Below are positions 36,259-45,702 of a DNA stretch of 64,000 nucleotides, in pieces (within the stretch, counting starts at the first letter, position 1; each line of letters opens with the position of its first letter). This stretch comes from Sphingobacterium sp. (GTDB lineage Bacteria > Bacteroidota > Bacteroidia > Sphingobacteriales > Sphingobacteriaceae). The notes below the pieces were generated by a model. That model saw only the letters and a list, made by a program, of their open reading frames with translations. It was not told the DNA's origin and searched no databases. Both the position numbers and the translations under genes were made by a program. Where the stretch lies: the NCBI GenBank assembly GCA_022712315.1, contig JALAGS010000028.1:1-64000 (forward strand), given 5' to 3'.

Positions 36259-37302
36259 ATGGCTCACTCATCTTGTCAATATATTCCATCTGATATCCAT
36301 GTACCCGGATTAGCGGCCATACACGCCGAACACCTTAGCTTTTCCTTTCACGAAAACAATGTCCAATTCGCTGTTGAAAACAGTTCTTTCGATATCGAAG
36401 AAGGGAAAATAACGGCTATCATCGGCGAATCCGGCAGCGGAAAAAGCACATTGCTGAGACTTATTTATGGCTTATTGGAACCTACTGGCGGCATTGTACG
36501 CTACAAAGGCTGGCAAGTCCCCACACGTAAAGACAAGTTAATTCCGGGACATGATTCCATGAAATTAGTTTCACAAGGCTTCGACGATTTAAATACTTAT
36601 GCCAATGTATGGGATAATGTTGCTTCACAATTACCCAACACAGATATCAAACGCAAGCAAGACAAAACAGCGGAAATATTGCAACGCTTACGCATAGACC
36701 ACCTGGCACGAAAAAGAGTAGCAGACATCAGTGGTGGGGAGAAACAGCGCGTAGCAATCTGTCGGGCGCTAATCAACGAGCCTGAAGTTTTACTAATGGA
36801 TGAGCCATTTAATCAGGTAGACGCTTCTTTTCGCGATACCCTGCAACAGGATATAAAGGATATCGTTAAAGAAACTGGATTAACAGTCATTTTGGTTTCG
36901 CACGATCCAACCGAAGTACTTGCCTTGGCAGACAATCTGATTGTGATGAAAGCCGGTAAGATTTTGGATCAAAATAATCCGCATCTACTTTACAACCAAC
37001 CATCGCATCCTTATACCGCTCAATTATTGGCAAAAAGTAATATACTACAAGTTGAGCAGGCTCAAAATTTAGGCATAGCTAGCGAAAAACCAATCGCGAT
37101 TCATCAAGAATGGATTTCAATAAGTCCTTCAGAAGAGTCTACCTTTTTTGTAAAAGATGTGCGTTTCAGAGGCTTTTATTATGAAATCGTCGTCAGCAAT
37201 AATGAGATTAACTTACACGCGATTATCACGTCCCAAGTAATTCCACAAAAACAACAGACGGTTGATCTAACGATATCCCACTGGATTGCTTTTGACCATT
37301 AA
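36259..37302 (+). CDS. ABC transporter ATP-binding protein with C-terminal TOBE-like tail
   Basis: A 347-residue ATPase similar to PotA/FbpC/MalK-type importers. It shows Walker A GESGSGKST, an SQGFDDLNTYANVWDNV Q-loop region, the signature ISGGEKQRVAICRAL, Walker B EVLLMDEPF and the switch histidine in VILVSHDPTE. The last 90 residues form a beta-rich regulatory tail (FFVKDVRFRGFYYEIVV). No permease or binding protein is adjacent. It lies 20 bp after tsaE. Substrate is unknown. Confidence 0.88.
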   Translation: MAHSSCQYIPSDIHVPGLAAIHAEHLSFSFHENNVQFAVENSSFDIEEGKITAIIGESGSGKSTLLRLIYGLLEPTGGIVRYKGWQVPTRKDKLIPGHDSMKLVSQGFDDLNTYANVWDNVASQLPNTDIKRKQDKTAEILQRLRIDHLARKRVADISGGEKQRVAICRALINEPEVLLMDEPFNQVDASFRDTLQQDIKDIVKETGLTVILVSHDPTEVLALADNLIVMKAGKILDQNNPHLLYNQPSHPYTAQLLAKSNILQVEQAQNLGIASEKPIAIHQEWISISPSEESTFFVKDVRFRGFYYEIVVSNNEINLHAIITSQVIPQKQQTVDLTISHWIAFDH

Positions 37303-37311
37303 TTTGATATC

Positions 37312-38163
37312 TTACTCTTGTGTTTTTAGCCACGACAAGAATGCATCAAACCATAATTTATCTGAGGTTTTGTTAATTAATCCAAAACCGTGTCCGCCCT
37401 GCTCGAACGTATAAAGCTTATTCGGCACTTTTTCTTTATCTAGGGCAGCCATCATTCTATAGCTATTTTCTATAGGTACGGCCATATCATCTTTGGCATG
37501 CACAAAGAAAACGGGACAAACTTCAGGAGACACCTGTAAATTGGAAGAAAATAGTTTAATTAGGTCATCCGATGGGTTTTCTCCGATGAGATTAATACGG
37601 GACCCTTTATGTGTTATATCATTTTCCATGGAGATTACTGGATAAATTAACCCAGCAAAATCAGGTCTCAATGAAATATGGGAGGGGTTTGCAATGTAAT
37701 CTTTTTTAAACTTTGTAATTAAAGTAGATGCCAGATGCCCGCCCGCAGAAAAGCCAATCACCCCCACTTTTCGAAGTTCGGGATGTAAAGTCCTAATCAA
37801 TTGCATCGATCGTTGAGCATCTTGAAGTGGCCCGATTGATTTGTCGCGCATAATATTCGGTGAAGGCAATCTATACTGTAAAACAAATGCTGAATAACCA
37901 TTTTTTATGAGTTCTTTCGCAACAGCGTGCCCCTCGTGGTCCATCGCGATATGAGAATAACCTCCTCCAGGAATGATAAGTACAGCAATATTCTTATCGA
38001 TACCTTTATCTGGCGTGTAAGCGAACAGTCTAGGGACATTTTTTTCTAAATTTACAGCCTCTTTATCCGTGGCATTCGGAATGGAATCTGTATAAAGATT
38101 TATTGTTTCCTGCGCCTGAACGAAAGAAATCAACGAACATAAAATCATAAAAACTTTTTTCAT
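37312..38163 (-). CDS. Secreted alpha/beta-hydrolase (acetyl-esterase-like)
   Basis: A 283-residue exported hydrolase with signal peptide MKKVFMILCSLISFVQAQ. It has the oxyanion-side LIIPGGGYSHIAMDHEG, the nucleophile elbow GFSAGGH, the acid region FFVHAKDDMAVPIENS and the catalytic histidine in GGHGFGL. This arrangement matches the BD-FAE/xylan-acetylesterase-like group, so it may deacetylate carbohydrates or other esters. It converges on the ABC gene with a 9-bp gap. Confidence 0.88.
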   Translation of the reverse strand: MKKVFMILCSLISFVQAQETINLYTDSIPNATDKEAVNLEKNVPRLFAYTPDKGIDKNIAVLIIPGGGYSHIAMDHEGHAVAKELIKNGYSAFVLQYRLPSPNIMRDKSIGPLQDAQRSMQLIRTLHPELRKVGVIGFSAGGHLASTLITKFKKDYIANPSHISLRPDFAGLIYPVISMENDITHKGSRINLIGENPSDDLIKLFSSNLQVSPEVCPVFFVHAKDDMAVPIENSYRMMAALDKEKVPNKLYTFEQGGHGFGLINKTSDKLWFDAFLSWLKTQE

Positions 38164-38242
38164 TAGAATAATAATTTATAAGGTATTTTTTAGCAGATCA
38201 GGTTCTAAAGATTGCCTGCCAGAAACCGTCGAGATTAATTAT

Positions 38243-39454
38243 TTATAAAGAGGACACAACTAAAAGATCCAGATCTTTAGCTGTCATATTAAACCTTGAG
38301 GCCATATCTATATTCGTAAGATTACCTTGATATAAATAAATAGAACTTCTGATACCGGGATTCTTCCAAATTGCATTTTTCAATCCTCCGAGTTCAGCAA
38401 AATCAAGTAAAATCGAAGTAAAAATATTGCTCATGGCGTACGTCGCCGTCCGCGCTACCCGAGAGGCGATATTGGGAACACAATAGTGAATAACATCAAA
38501 TTTCCGAAAAATAGGTTTATCGTGAGAAGTCACTTCCGAGGTCTCGAAATTGCCCCCTTGATCAATGCTTACATCTATTATAACGGAATTAGGCTTCATT
38601 TTAGAAACCGTCTCTTCCGAAATCACACAAGCGGAACGCCCGTTACGAGCTCGTAAAGCGCCGATAACTACATCTGAACTGATAACGGCCTTGTTTAAAA
38701 TAATAGGTTGGATAACGGAGGTAAATACACGACTACCCAGATTGTTTTGCAAGCGTCTAAGTTTATAAATCGAATTATCAAAAACCTTAACCTCTGCCCC
38801 CAGCGCCAAAGCCGTTCGGGCGGCCTGTTCTCCAACGGTCCCCGCTCCAATAATAACAACTTCTGTGGAAGCTACACCGGTAACACCTCCCAGCATCAGT
38901 CCTTTTCCTCCAAATGCATTGCTCAGATATTCTCCTGCAATTAAGGTTGCTGTCGCCCCCACAATTTCGCTCATTGCGCGAACCACAGCTAGGCAACCGC
39001 CTTCATCCCTCAAATATTCGTAAGAAATTGCTGTTATTTTTTTGTGCATTAATGCCTTTAGTACATCCAAGTTCATTAACGAGGGTTGCTGAGAGGACAA
39101 TAGGAGCTGCCGTTCTTTCATCAGCTTAACTTCACTGGTCGTAGGGCTACCAACCTTAATGATCAGATCTGCTTGGTATACTTCTTCCCTCGAAGAAACG
39201 ATACGAGCGCCCTGTTCGCTATAATGATGATCCAAAAAATTAGCTCCACTGCCCGCGCCAGTCTCTATGATTACCTCGTGCCCATTTTCTACCAATAATG
39301 CAACCGCTAAAGGTGTCAAACAAATCCGCTTTTCCTGAAGCGAGGTTTCTTTTGGAATGCCTATAAATAAACTTTTTGCATTCCTTTTCTTCTCAAACAG
39401 CATCTCTTTTGGAGAAATCATAGCCTGGCTCGCAAGCTTTCCTAACTCATTCAT
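38243..39454 (-). CDS. ald: Alanine dehydrogenase (AlaDH/PNT family)
   Basis: A 403-residue enzyme that interconverts L-alanine with pyruvate and ammonia using NAD. After about 30 extra N-terminal residues (MNELGKLASQAMISPKEMLF) comes the family start IGIPKETSLQEKRICLTPLAV, GAGSGANFLDHHY, the NAD motif VVIIGAGTVGEQAARTALALGA and VIIDVSIDQGGNFETSEVTSH. The extension is seen in Bacteroidota members. Ammonia assimilation could link to urease, but the genes are far apart. Divergent from the capD-like gene. Confidence 0.9.
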   Translation of the reverse strand: MNELGKLASQAMISPKEMLFEKKRNAKSLFIGIPKETSLQEKRICLTPLAVALLVENGHEVIIETGAGSGANFLDHHYSEQGARIVSSREEVYQADLIIKVGSPTTSEVKLMKERQLLLSSQQPSLMNLDVLKALMHKKITAISYEYLRDEGGCLAVVRAMSEIVGATATLIAGEYLSNAFGGKGLMLGGVTGVASTEVVIIGAGTVGEQAARTALALGAEVKVFDNSIYKLRRLQNNLGSRVFTSVIQPIILNKAVISSDVVIGALRARNGRSACVISEETVSKMKPNSVIIDVSIDQGGNFETSEVTSHDKPIFRKFDVIHYCVPNIASRVARTATYAMSNIFTSILLDFAELGGLKNAIWKNPGIRSSIYLYQGNLTNIDMASRFNMTAKDLDLLVVSSL

Positions 39455-39533
39455 CTTTTAAAATTGATCGTTAGCTAAAATTACAATAAATAATCAATCT
39501 TATCAAACGAAGATAAATTTGGCACCGCCCAGC

Positions 39534-39563
39534 TTTGGAATGAGACAAATTTATCTACATTTG
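39534..39563 (+). promoter_or_regulatory. Promoter for the CapD-like gene
   Basis: TTTG (39534-39537), 18 bp, TACATTTG (39556-39563). The -33 box lies downstream of the ORF-track start at 39519, which supports the ATG at 39588. Confidence 0.65.
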
Positions 39564-39587
39564 TCTAAATTAATCAGATATAATACC

Positions 39588-41507
39588 ATGCTCAGCAAAG
39601 TGAATATAGTACCTCGATGGATCATTTTTTTATTGGACATCTTTAGTGTCTCCATTGCTTATCTGCTCGCAAATGTCATTTACTACGATTTTAACTTCGA
39701 TTTTCTACTCGACATTGATTTTAGTATTCGTTACATTTTATTTATAAGTGTATGCTCTCTGTCATTTTACCTCTTCAAGATGTATACCGGGATTGTTCGT
39801 TACACAAGCGCCATCGATTCCATACGTATATTATCAACCATAATATTTAGCGTTTTTGTTCTGTTAGTAATCAAATTAGTGATCCAGGCTAACGAGGTTG
39901 AAAGAAACATTCCAACTGCGCTCATTATCTTCTTTGCGCTCTTCTCTTTTCTTATTTTGACCGTATATAGAACAATTATTAAAATTTTCTTTTTATACAC
40001 AAAAAAAGTCAACGGCTCCAGAAAAAAAACCCTGATCTATGGTGCTGGTGATTTGGGGATCGCTGTAAAAAGAACGCTAGACCATGACGTACGCTCCAAA
40101 AATGCTATTGTAGGATTTTTAGATGATAATGAGCAAAAGATCAATAAAGTAATTGATGGGACCAAAATTTACGCTTCTCAAAAGTTTAGTCACCTCATTA
40201 ACACACTAAATATTGAAGAAGTCATCATCGCATCCCACAACATTCCGTCAGACCGCAAAAATGAGATCACAGACGTTGCACTTGAAAAAAATGTAAATAT
40301 CTTAACGCTACCACCGATTAAGAAGATTATGAATGGCGATCTTAACCCTAATCAGATTCAGAAAATAAGAATCGAAGATTTGCTAGAAAGGGATCCGATT
40401 AAGATTAACGACGACCATATACTAAGCCAGACAAAAGGCAAAAGGATATTAGTCACAGGAGCTGCTGGTTCAATAGGAAGTGAAATAGCTTCTCAATTGG
40501 GGAAATACGAACCTCAAATGATTATCCTTTGTGACCAAGCGGAGTCACCGCTGCATAACCTCCAACTAGACCTTCAAGACGAGTTCCCAAATCAGGTATA
40601 TCATACCTATATCGCGGATGTTCGAAGTACAAAACGCATGCATTTACTTTTTGAAACCTTCAAACCGCACTATGTATATCACGCAGCAGCCTACAAACAT
40701 GTACCAATGATGGAAAACCACCCGCTGGAAGCTGTACAGACCAACGTCATGGGGACGAAGAATCTAGCTGATTTAGCCGTAGAATTCCAAGTTGAAAAAT
40801 TTGTTTTTGTTTCCACAGATAAGGCGGTAAATCCGACAAATATCATGGGAGCAACCAAACGTATCGCAGAGATTTATGTACAATCATTAAACAATCATTT
40901 GGAACACGCATCAGGCGGAAATGTTCACACCAAATTTATAACAACCCGCTTTGGCAATGTCCTAGGCTCAAATGGATCAGTTATCCCCCGATTTAGAGAT
41001 CAGATTCAAAAAGGCGGCCCTGTAACAGTAACCCATCCCGAAATCACCCGCTATTTTATGACCATTCCTGAAGCATGTCGGTTAGTTCTTGAGGCCGGAA
41101 CAATGGGACAAGGCGGAGAGATCTTTGTTTTTGACATGGGGAAATCGGTAAAAATAGTTGAGCTCGCTAAAAAAATGATCCGTCTTTCAGGGTTTAAACC
41201 AAATGAAGATATTGAAATAAAATTCACTGGTTTGAGACCCGGAGAAAAATTATATGAGGAACTATTAAATGATTTAGAGAATACCATGCCCACTCACCAC
41301 GAGAAAATCATGATCGCCAAAGTCAGAGAAAATAATTATGATATCGTGTGTATAAAAATCAATGAATTGCAACAGCGCTTAGCGACACAAAACAAAAACG
41401 AAGTTGTCTATCAAATGAAAATTATTGTCCCGGAATTCAAAAGTAAAAATTCCATCTACGAACAACTGGACAAGGAAATTGAATTGTCAAACGGGTCGGA
41501 AAACTAA
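39588..41507 (+). CDS. CapD/WbpM-type membrane nucleotide-sugar 4,6-dehydratase/epimerase
   Basis: The start was moved to 39588 on promoter and membrane-topology evidence; the product is 639 residues. Four N-terminal membrane helices (about 10-32, 44-65, 80-101, 108-130) precede a CoA-binding-like Rossmann domain (YGAGDLGIAVKRTL) and a second SDR domain (VTGAAGSIGSEIASQLG) with MMENHPLEAVQTNVMGTKNLADLA, STDKAVNPTNIMGATKR and TTRFGNVLGSNGSVIPRF. This matches FlaA1/WbpM/CapD proteins that make UDP-sugars for O-antigen or capsule. No polysaccharide cluster follows, so it may serve a dispersed pathway. Confidence 0.92.
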   Translation: MLSKVNIVPRWIIFLLDIFSVSIAYLLANVIYYDFNFDFLLDIDFSIRYILFISVCSLSFYLFKMYTGIVRYTSAIDSIRILSTIIFSVFVLLVIKLVIQANEVERNIPTALIIFFALFSFLILTVYRTIIKIFFLYTKKVNGSRKKTLIYGAGDLGIAVKRTLDHDVRSKNAIVGFLDDNEQKINKVIDGTKIYASQKFSHLINTLNIEEVIIASHNIPSDRKNEITDVALEKNVNILTLPPIKKIMNGDLNPNQIQKIRIEDLLERDPIKINDDHILSQTKGKRILVTGAAGSIGSEIASQLGKYEPQMIILCDQAESPLHNLQLDLQDEFPNQVYHTYIADVRSTKRMHLLFETFKPHYVYHAAAYKHVPMMENHPLEAVQTNVMGTKNLADLAVEFQVEKFVFVSTDKAVNPTNIMGATKRIAEIYVQSLNNHLEHASGGNVHTKFITTRFGNVLGSNGSVIPRFRDQIQKGGPVTVTHPEITRYFMTIPEACRLVLEAGTMGQGGEIFVFDMGKSVKIVELAKKMIRLSGFKPNEDIEIKFTGLRPGEKLYEELLNDLENTMPTHHEKIMIAKVRENNYDIVCIKINELQQRLATQNKNEVVYQMKIIVPEFKSKNSIYEQLDKEIELSNGSEN

Positions 41508-41536
41508 AGTTAATTCACTTTAAAATTTACAAAACA

Positions 41537-41567
41537 CTTGCAAATTTGCTCGAAAAGTGTATTTTTG
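41537..41567 (+). promoter_or_regulatory. Promoter for the YfgM-like TPR gene
   Basis: CTTG (41537-41540), exactly 19 bp, TATTTTTG (41560-41567). This is the best-spaced promoter in the window, 24 nt before ATG 41592. Confidence 0.72.
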
Positions 41568-41591
41568 CAATCCATATTTTACTGATTAGTA

Positions 41592-42263
41592 ATGTCTAAA
41601 AACACAAATAATACAAATCAAGGTTTTAAACCTTCAAAAGGATCTTTTTTTCAAGATAACCAAAAAAGTGTAGTGTTCATTTTAGGTGGTATCGTTGTAT
41701 TGATCTTACTTTATTTTGGATATCAAAAGCTGTATCTAGATCCAAGAGCAGAAGAAGCTTCGAACCGTATGTACAAAGCAGAACAGCTTGCAACAATTGA
41801 TTCTTTGCAAAACAAAGCAGTCATGGGCGACGGTTCATTTCTTGGTTTTAAACAAATTGCCGACGAGTATTCAAATACAAAATCTGCAAATATTGCAAAT
41901 GCATATTTAGGTGGTTTATATTTACGTCAAGGCAAATTTGATGAAGCGGTGAAAGCACTCGAAAAATATTCTCCTACTGGAAGTCAAATTTTAGATCCTT
42001 TGGTAATCGGTTTAACAGGTGACGCTTACTCAGAATTAAAAGATTACAAAAAAGCGGCGGACTATTACAAGCAAGCATCTGAAAAATCAAGCAACTCCTA
42101 TACAACGCCACTCTTTTTGAAAAAATTAGGGCTTGTATACGAAGCACAAAATGATTACAAAAGTGCAGAGAACGCTTACAAAAAGATCAAAACAGATTTT
42201 CCAGAGAGCCAAGAGGCTTCTTCAATTGATGGCTTATTGGGCCGTGTGCAAGCACATCTGTAA
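41592..42263 (+). CDS. Membrane-anchored TPR protein (YfgM-like)
   Basis: A 223-residue protein with a polar N-terminal segment, one membrane helix near residues 29-48 (VVFILGGIVVLILLYFGYQ) and TPR-like helical pairs covering residues 75-215 (NIANAYLGGLYLRQGKFDEAVKALEKY; GLTGDAYSELKDYKKAADYYKQA). This resembles YfgM, an ancillary SecYEG/chaperone-linked protein, but the family link is tentative. It is followed by a clear terminator. Confidence 0.85.
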   Translation: MSKNTNNTNQGFKPSKGSFFQDNQKSVVFILGGIVVLILLYFGYQKLYLDPRAEEASNRMYKAEQLATIDSLQNKAVMGDGSFLGFKQIADEYSNTKSANIANAYLGGLYLRQGKFDEAVKALEKYSPTGSQILDPLVIGLTGDAYSELKDYKKAADYYKQASEKSSNSYTTPLFLKKLGLVYEAQNDYKSAENAYKKIKTDFPESQEASSIDGLLGRVQAHL

Positions 42264-42290
42264 TAGAATAAATCTAGAACATAATAAAAA

Positions 42291-42317
42291 AGAGGCTATT
42301 TCATAGCCTCTTTTTTT
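42291..42317 (+). terminator. Rho-independent terminator after the TPR gene
   Basis: AGAGGCTA/TAGCCTCT arms with a 5-nt loop, then seven T. The same T-run ends in the TTTG that may serve as the -33 box of ribH. Confidence 0.9.
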
Positions 42318-42343
42318 GTGACCACCTAAAATCACTATCTTTG
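42315..42343 (+). promoter_or_regulatory. Promoter for ribH
   Basis: TTTG (42315-42318) and TATCTTTG (42336-42343), spaced by 17 bp, 8 nt before ATG 42352. No FMN riboswitch-like leader fits in the 88-bp gap. Confidence 0.55.
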
Positions 42344-42351
42344 TTACTATT

Positions 42352-42840
42352 ATGGCAAGTAGCATTAAAAATTTATCAGACTTTTCGCATATTCAGGTTG
42401 CGGATGCAAGTCCATTCAAATTTGCGATCGTTGTTGCACAGTGGAACGCAGAAATTACTGGTGCATTATTGAACGGCGCAATTACAGGATTAGAAAAGCA
42501 CGGCGCTAAGGAAAGCAATATACAGGTGATCGAGGTTCCTGGGAGTTTCGAGTTAATTTCTGGAGCAGACCTAGCGTTCAGAAATCAGAGTTTTGACGCC
42601 GTTATCTGCTTAGGTTGCGTCATTCAGGGAGAGACTAGACACTTCGATTTTATTTGTGACGCAGTTGCAAACGGCATTGCCAATGTGGGGCTCAAATACA
42701 ATAAACCTGCTATTTTTGGTGTGCTGACAACGGATAATCTACAGCAAGCATTGGATCGTGCGGGTGGCAAGCATGGCAATAAAGGTGAAGAGGCCGCTAT
42801 TACTGCTATACAAATGGCTCATATTGCCAAAAAATTCTAG
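42352..42840 (+). CDS. ribH: 6,7-dimethyl-8-ribityllumazine synthase
   Basis: RibH makes lumazine, the penultimate riboflavin precursor. The 162-residue subunit has FAIVVAQWNAEITGALLNGA, VPGSFEL, the phosphate-binding GCVIQGETRHFDFICDAVANGI and GVLTTDNLQQALDRAGGKHGNKGEEAA. Length is normal. It is flanked by terminators, so it is transcribed alone, with no other rib genes nearby. Confidence 0.96.
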   Translation: MASSIKNLSDFSHIQVADASPFKFAIVVAQWNAEITGALLNGAITGLEKHGAKESNIQVIEVPGSFELISGADLAFRNQSFDAVICLGCVIQGETRHFDFICDAVANGIANVGLKYNKPAIFGVLTTDNLQQALDRAGGKHGNKGEEAAITAIQMAHIAKKF

Positions 42841-42924
42841 TTTGGTATTAATTTTGCCTACCATTCAATGATGAAAGGTATTTTTGAGCACAACGTAGAA
42901 ACTCAGATACTTCATATTTTGAAT

Positions 42925-42973
42925 AAATCGATTAATAAGATATTCACTTATTTTATTAATCGATTTTTATTTT
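42925..42973 (+). terminator. Terminator of ribH
   Basis: AAATCGATTAATAA (42925-42938) and its exact complement (42953-42966) form a 14-bp AT-rich stem followed by a T-rich run. Confidence 0.75.
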
Positions 42974-43061
42974 TCACTAGCATAAAAATGCAATCATCAA
43001 GCTGAATGCACCCGATAATGGAGTCATTTTGCTTTGTGATTGCTTCTTTAAAAATAGGATT

Positions 43062-43799
43062 ATGAAAACATTATCGAATGTACTGTTGATATTTATTCTT
43101 ACTTTATGTCAGCTCGATGTTATAGCTCAAGGTGATAGTCTAAACAAACAGATATGGCAAAGTATCGGTGGCCAAGGTAAATGGGACTCTTTACAATTTC
43201 TAGCTTTCTCAGCAAAGGGAAATACGATTTCAGATCAACTCTCCAATGATGAGCGTAAATTCTTATTCAATCGCTCAACCGGAGAATGCAGATTTGACGG
43301 CTATAGTGGAACGGATCAGGTGACTTATCTGTTTAATTTTAAAAACAGCAGCGCGGATAAACTCTACATTGGGGGAAATTCGACGGCAGATGGTGCTGAA
43401 ATTAGAAAATCAATCCGAAGCCAGCTATTTTCCGATCTTAATCTCCTTCTTTTACCCACCTTAATTGGACAAAAGAATGTCACACTCAAAAGTCAAACCG
43501 ACCGTTTCATTGGTGGACAAAAATTAACAATAGCGAATATCAGTTCGTCTGGTTCTATTTTTGGTTTAAAGATAGATGGGTCTATTTATATAGACCAAAA
43601 TACCGGCGAGATCACTTATTACGAATACACCGATAAAGGGGAGAAAATTGCTTATGAAGTAAGCAAATACAAGGAAATCGGGGATGGCATACGGCTACCC
43701 AGTTTTTTTAACGCGACGAATAACGATAAGAAGACCTGCGTATTCTCCTCTATTTCTTCCTTTGTACAAGTAGAACAGAAAAAATTCACAGAACTATAA
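43062..43799 (+). CDS. Hypothetical exported protein
   Basis: The start was set to 43062, giving signal peptide MKTLSNVLLIFILTLCQLDVIAQ and a 245-residue protein. The mature part, with QIWQSIGGQGKWDSLQFLAFSAKG and a late beta-rich region GLKIDGSIYIDQNTGEITYYEYTDKGEKIAYEVSKYKEI, looks like a LolA/lipoprotein-carrier-type or DUF4292-like half-barrel, only tentatively. It is one base before ytxJ, so the two are likely co-expressed. Function unknown. Confidence 0.7.
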   Translation: MKTLSNVLLIFILTLCQLDVIAQGDSLNKQIWQSIGGQGKWDSLQFLAFSAKGNTISDQLSNDERKFLFNRSTGECRFDGYSGTDQVTYLFNFKNSSADKLYIGGNSTADGAEIRKSIRSQLFSDLNLLLLPTLIGQKNVTLKSQTDRFIGGQKLTIANISSSGSIFGLKIDGSIYIDQNTGEITYYEYTDKGEKIAYEVSKYKEIGDGIRLPSFFNATNNDKKTCVFSSISSFVQVEQKKFTEL

Positions 43800-43800
43800 T

Positions 43801-44139
43801 ATGATTAATTGGATAGAATTAAATACAGAAGAACAGTTACAGGAACTTTACCAATCCGATAAAGTCGTGGCCATCTTTAAACATAGCACTACTTGTGGCA
43901 TAAGTAACATGGCCAAGCGTAGCCTGGAGCGAATGTCAGCTACTTCTGACCATGATTATGCTATTTATCTCTTAGACCTCTTACGCTACCGTTCACTATC
44001 GAATGAAATTGCTCAACGCTGGAACGTAGAACACCAGTCGCCACAAATACTGATCGTAGAAGGGAAAAATAACAGATACGATGCTTCTCATGGTGATATT
44101 CAATTTGACGAAATTGAAAAATACCTGACTGCACTTTAA
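43801..44139 (+). CDS. ytxJ: Bacillithiol-system redox protein YtxJ
   Basis: A 112-residue thioredoxin-fold protein. FKHSTTCGISNMAKRSLE carries a single active-site cysteine in TCxIS, and the cis-proline-like QSPQILIVEGKNNRYDASHGDI follows, as in YtxJ/BrxC-type monothiol proteins. It probably reverses bacillithiol mixed disulfides. Its presence implies bacillithiol chemistry in this organism, which is inferred. It begins one base after the preceding exported protein gene. Confidence 0.88.
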   Translation: MINWIELNTEEQLQELYQSDKVVAIFKHSTTCGISNMAKRSLERMSATSDHDYAIYLLDLLRYRSLSNEIAQRWNVEHQSPQILIVEGKNNRYDASHGDIQFDEIEKYLTAL

Positions 44140-44180
44140 GGTTACCACCTGTAAATGCTATAAAAACCACAAAACTTATC

Positions 44181-44213
44181 CCAAGTGATCAACTGGTTGT
44201 ATTGATCACTTGG
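44181..44213. terminator. Bidirectional terminator between ytxJ and asparaginase genes
   Basis: CCAAGTGATCAA pairs exactly with TTGATCACTTGG over a 9-nt loop between convergent genes. A weak AT tail follows on the plus strand. Confidence 0.75.
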
Positions 44214-44245
44214 AATATTTTATGGGCATGAAAGTAGTCAAGTGA

Positions 44246-45295
44246 CTATTTATAAATTTCTACGGTAATCTTACCATCTTTGGTCACAGTTCCCCTATAC
44301 ATGCCGGTGGTATTAAAAGGCATAGCGACGTGACCATTTTTATCCAAAACAACCATCCCTCCATTACCGCCCATCTTACCAATACCGTCGATCACTTCCT
44401 GACTTGCCTGAACAACATCTTTACCTTTATATTCCATTAATGCCGACACTTTATAGGCGGCTACATGACGAATATAAAACTCTCCCCACCCAGTACAAGA
44501 AACTGCACAGGTTTCGTTGTTAGCATAAGTTCCAGCGCCGATAATTGGCGAATCACCTACTCGCCCAAACTTCTTATTTGTCATCCCCCCTGTCGAAGTA
44601 CCCGCTGCCAAGTTACCGTATCCATCCAAAGCAACACAGCCCACTGTACCAAATTTTGCATCTTTATTAGTTACCCCCAAACGCGAGACCTGTTTTTGAT
44701 CATGATCCAATTGCGTTTTGGTACTGTCTTCTTTTTTAATTTTCTGTAGAGATTCCCAACGTGCTTCAGTCCAAAAATAGGAAGGATCTACGATTTCTAA
44801 TCCCGCTTGTTTAGCGAATTGCTCCGCACCGCTACCAACCATCATCACGTGTTCAGATTTCTCCATCACCGCTTTAGCTGCTGAGATCGGATTTTTGATA
44901 GTCGAAACCCCAGCAACGGCTCCAGCAGCCAAAGTCTTTCCGTCCATAATCGAGGCATCCAATTCATTTCTTCCATTGTGTGTAAAAACAGCACCCTTTC
45001 CAGCATTAAATAATGGTGAATCTTCCATGATGTGAATCACGGATTCAACCGCTTCCAAACTGCTGCCCCCTTGCTTAATTTTTTCATAACCGACTTGAAG
45101 AGCTTGCCCCAGTACAGTTTTATAAGCCCGCTCCATCGAATCTGTCATATTCTTTTTCAAGATCGTGCCAGCTCCGCCATGGATTGCTAAGATAAATTCA
45201 CCTTTAGCTAAGGTTGTGGACTTTTTATACGATTTGCAGGACATCGCCAACAGACTTCCCGCCATGATCATGACGCATATCTTCAGATTATTCAT
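44246..45295 (-). CDS. Isoaspartyl peptidase/L-asparaginase (Ntn-hydrolase), lipoprotein
   Basis: The start was moved to 45295 (MNNLKICVMIMAGSLLAMSC), giving a lipoprotein signal with Cys near residue 20 and 349 residues. It belongs to the asparaginase-2 family, with FILAIHGGAGTI, LEAVESVIHIMEDSPLFNAGKGAVFT and the autoproteolysis site GTVGCVALDGYGNLAAGTSTGGMTNK, where Thr after Gly becomes the nucleophile. It cleaves isoaspartyl peptides or asparagine in the periplasm. Its start overlaps the upstream S4 gene by 8 bp. Confidence 0.93.
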   Translation of the reverse strand: MNNLKICVMIMAGSLLAMSCKSYKKSTTLAKGEFILAIHGGAGTILKKNMTDSMERAYKTVLGQALQVGYEKIKQGGSSLEAVESVIHIMEDSPLFNAGKGAVFTHNGRNELDASIMDGKTLAAGAVAGVSTIKNPISAAKAVMEKSEHVMMVGSGAEQFAKQAGLEIVDPSYFWTEARWESLQKIKKEDSTKTQLDHDQKQVSRLGVTNKDAKFGTVGCVALDGYGNLAAGTSTGGMTNKKFGRVGDSPIIGAGTYANNETCAVSCTGWGEFYIRHVAAYKVSALMEYKGKDVVQASQEVIDGIGKMGGNGGMVVLDKNGHVAMPFNTTGMYRGTVTKDGKITVEIYK

Positions 45296-45698
45296 CTTCT
45301 TTCTCCCACCATTCTGAAGATTGTAACCCATCTATTTCACGACGGTCCTTTTTCGTAGGGCGTCCGGTACCACGATCGCGCTTTAGGACTGGAGCATGAA
45401 ACATGGATTTAAATCCTACTGTTTCTTCTACAGGCGTCTGATCTTCATAAAACTGAACTGCAGTCTTCGCATCAACACGACGTTCTAAAAGACCCGTAAC
45501 CTTTACAACTTTTTTCTCAATACCCTTTTGGACATGATATACATCACCGATCTTGACTTCGTAAGATGGTTTTATATTTTGGCCATTTAGTTTCACGCGC
45601 CCTGCCTTACAGGCTTCTGTTGCCAAAGTTCTTGTCTTAAATAACCGAATTGACCACAGATATTTATCAATTCTCAATTTTTCTGATGTTCCAGCCAT
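45288..45698 (-). CDS. RNA-binding S4-domain protein (Hsp15-like)
   Basis: A 136-residue protein with an N-terminal S4 domain, LRIDKYLWSIRLFKTRTLATEACKAGRVKLNGQNIKPSYEVKIGDVY, followed by a basic tail (KRDRGTGRPTKKDRREIDGL). It matches Hsp15, which binds stalled 50S subunits carrying peptidyl-tRNA. It overlaps the asparaginase gene by 8 bp. A TATTTTTG box sits 4 nt before its ATG. Confidence 0.9.
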   Translation of the reverse strand: MAGTSEKLRIDKYLWSIRLFKTRTLATEACKAGRVKLNGQNIKPSYEVKIGDVYHVQKGIEKKVVKVTGLLERRVDAKTAVQFYEDQTPVEETVGFKSMFHAPVLKRDRGTGRPTKKDRREIDGLQSSEWWEKEDE

Positions 45699-45702
45699 AT
45701 GA

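Noticed and set aside
42264-42351. FMN riboswitch before ribH
   Set aside because: The 88-bp gap is filled by a terminator and promoter, with no room for the conserved aptamer.
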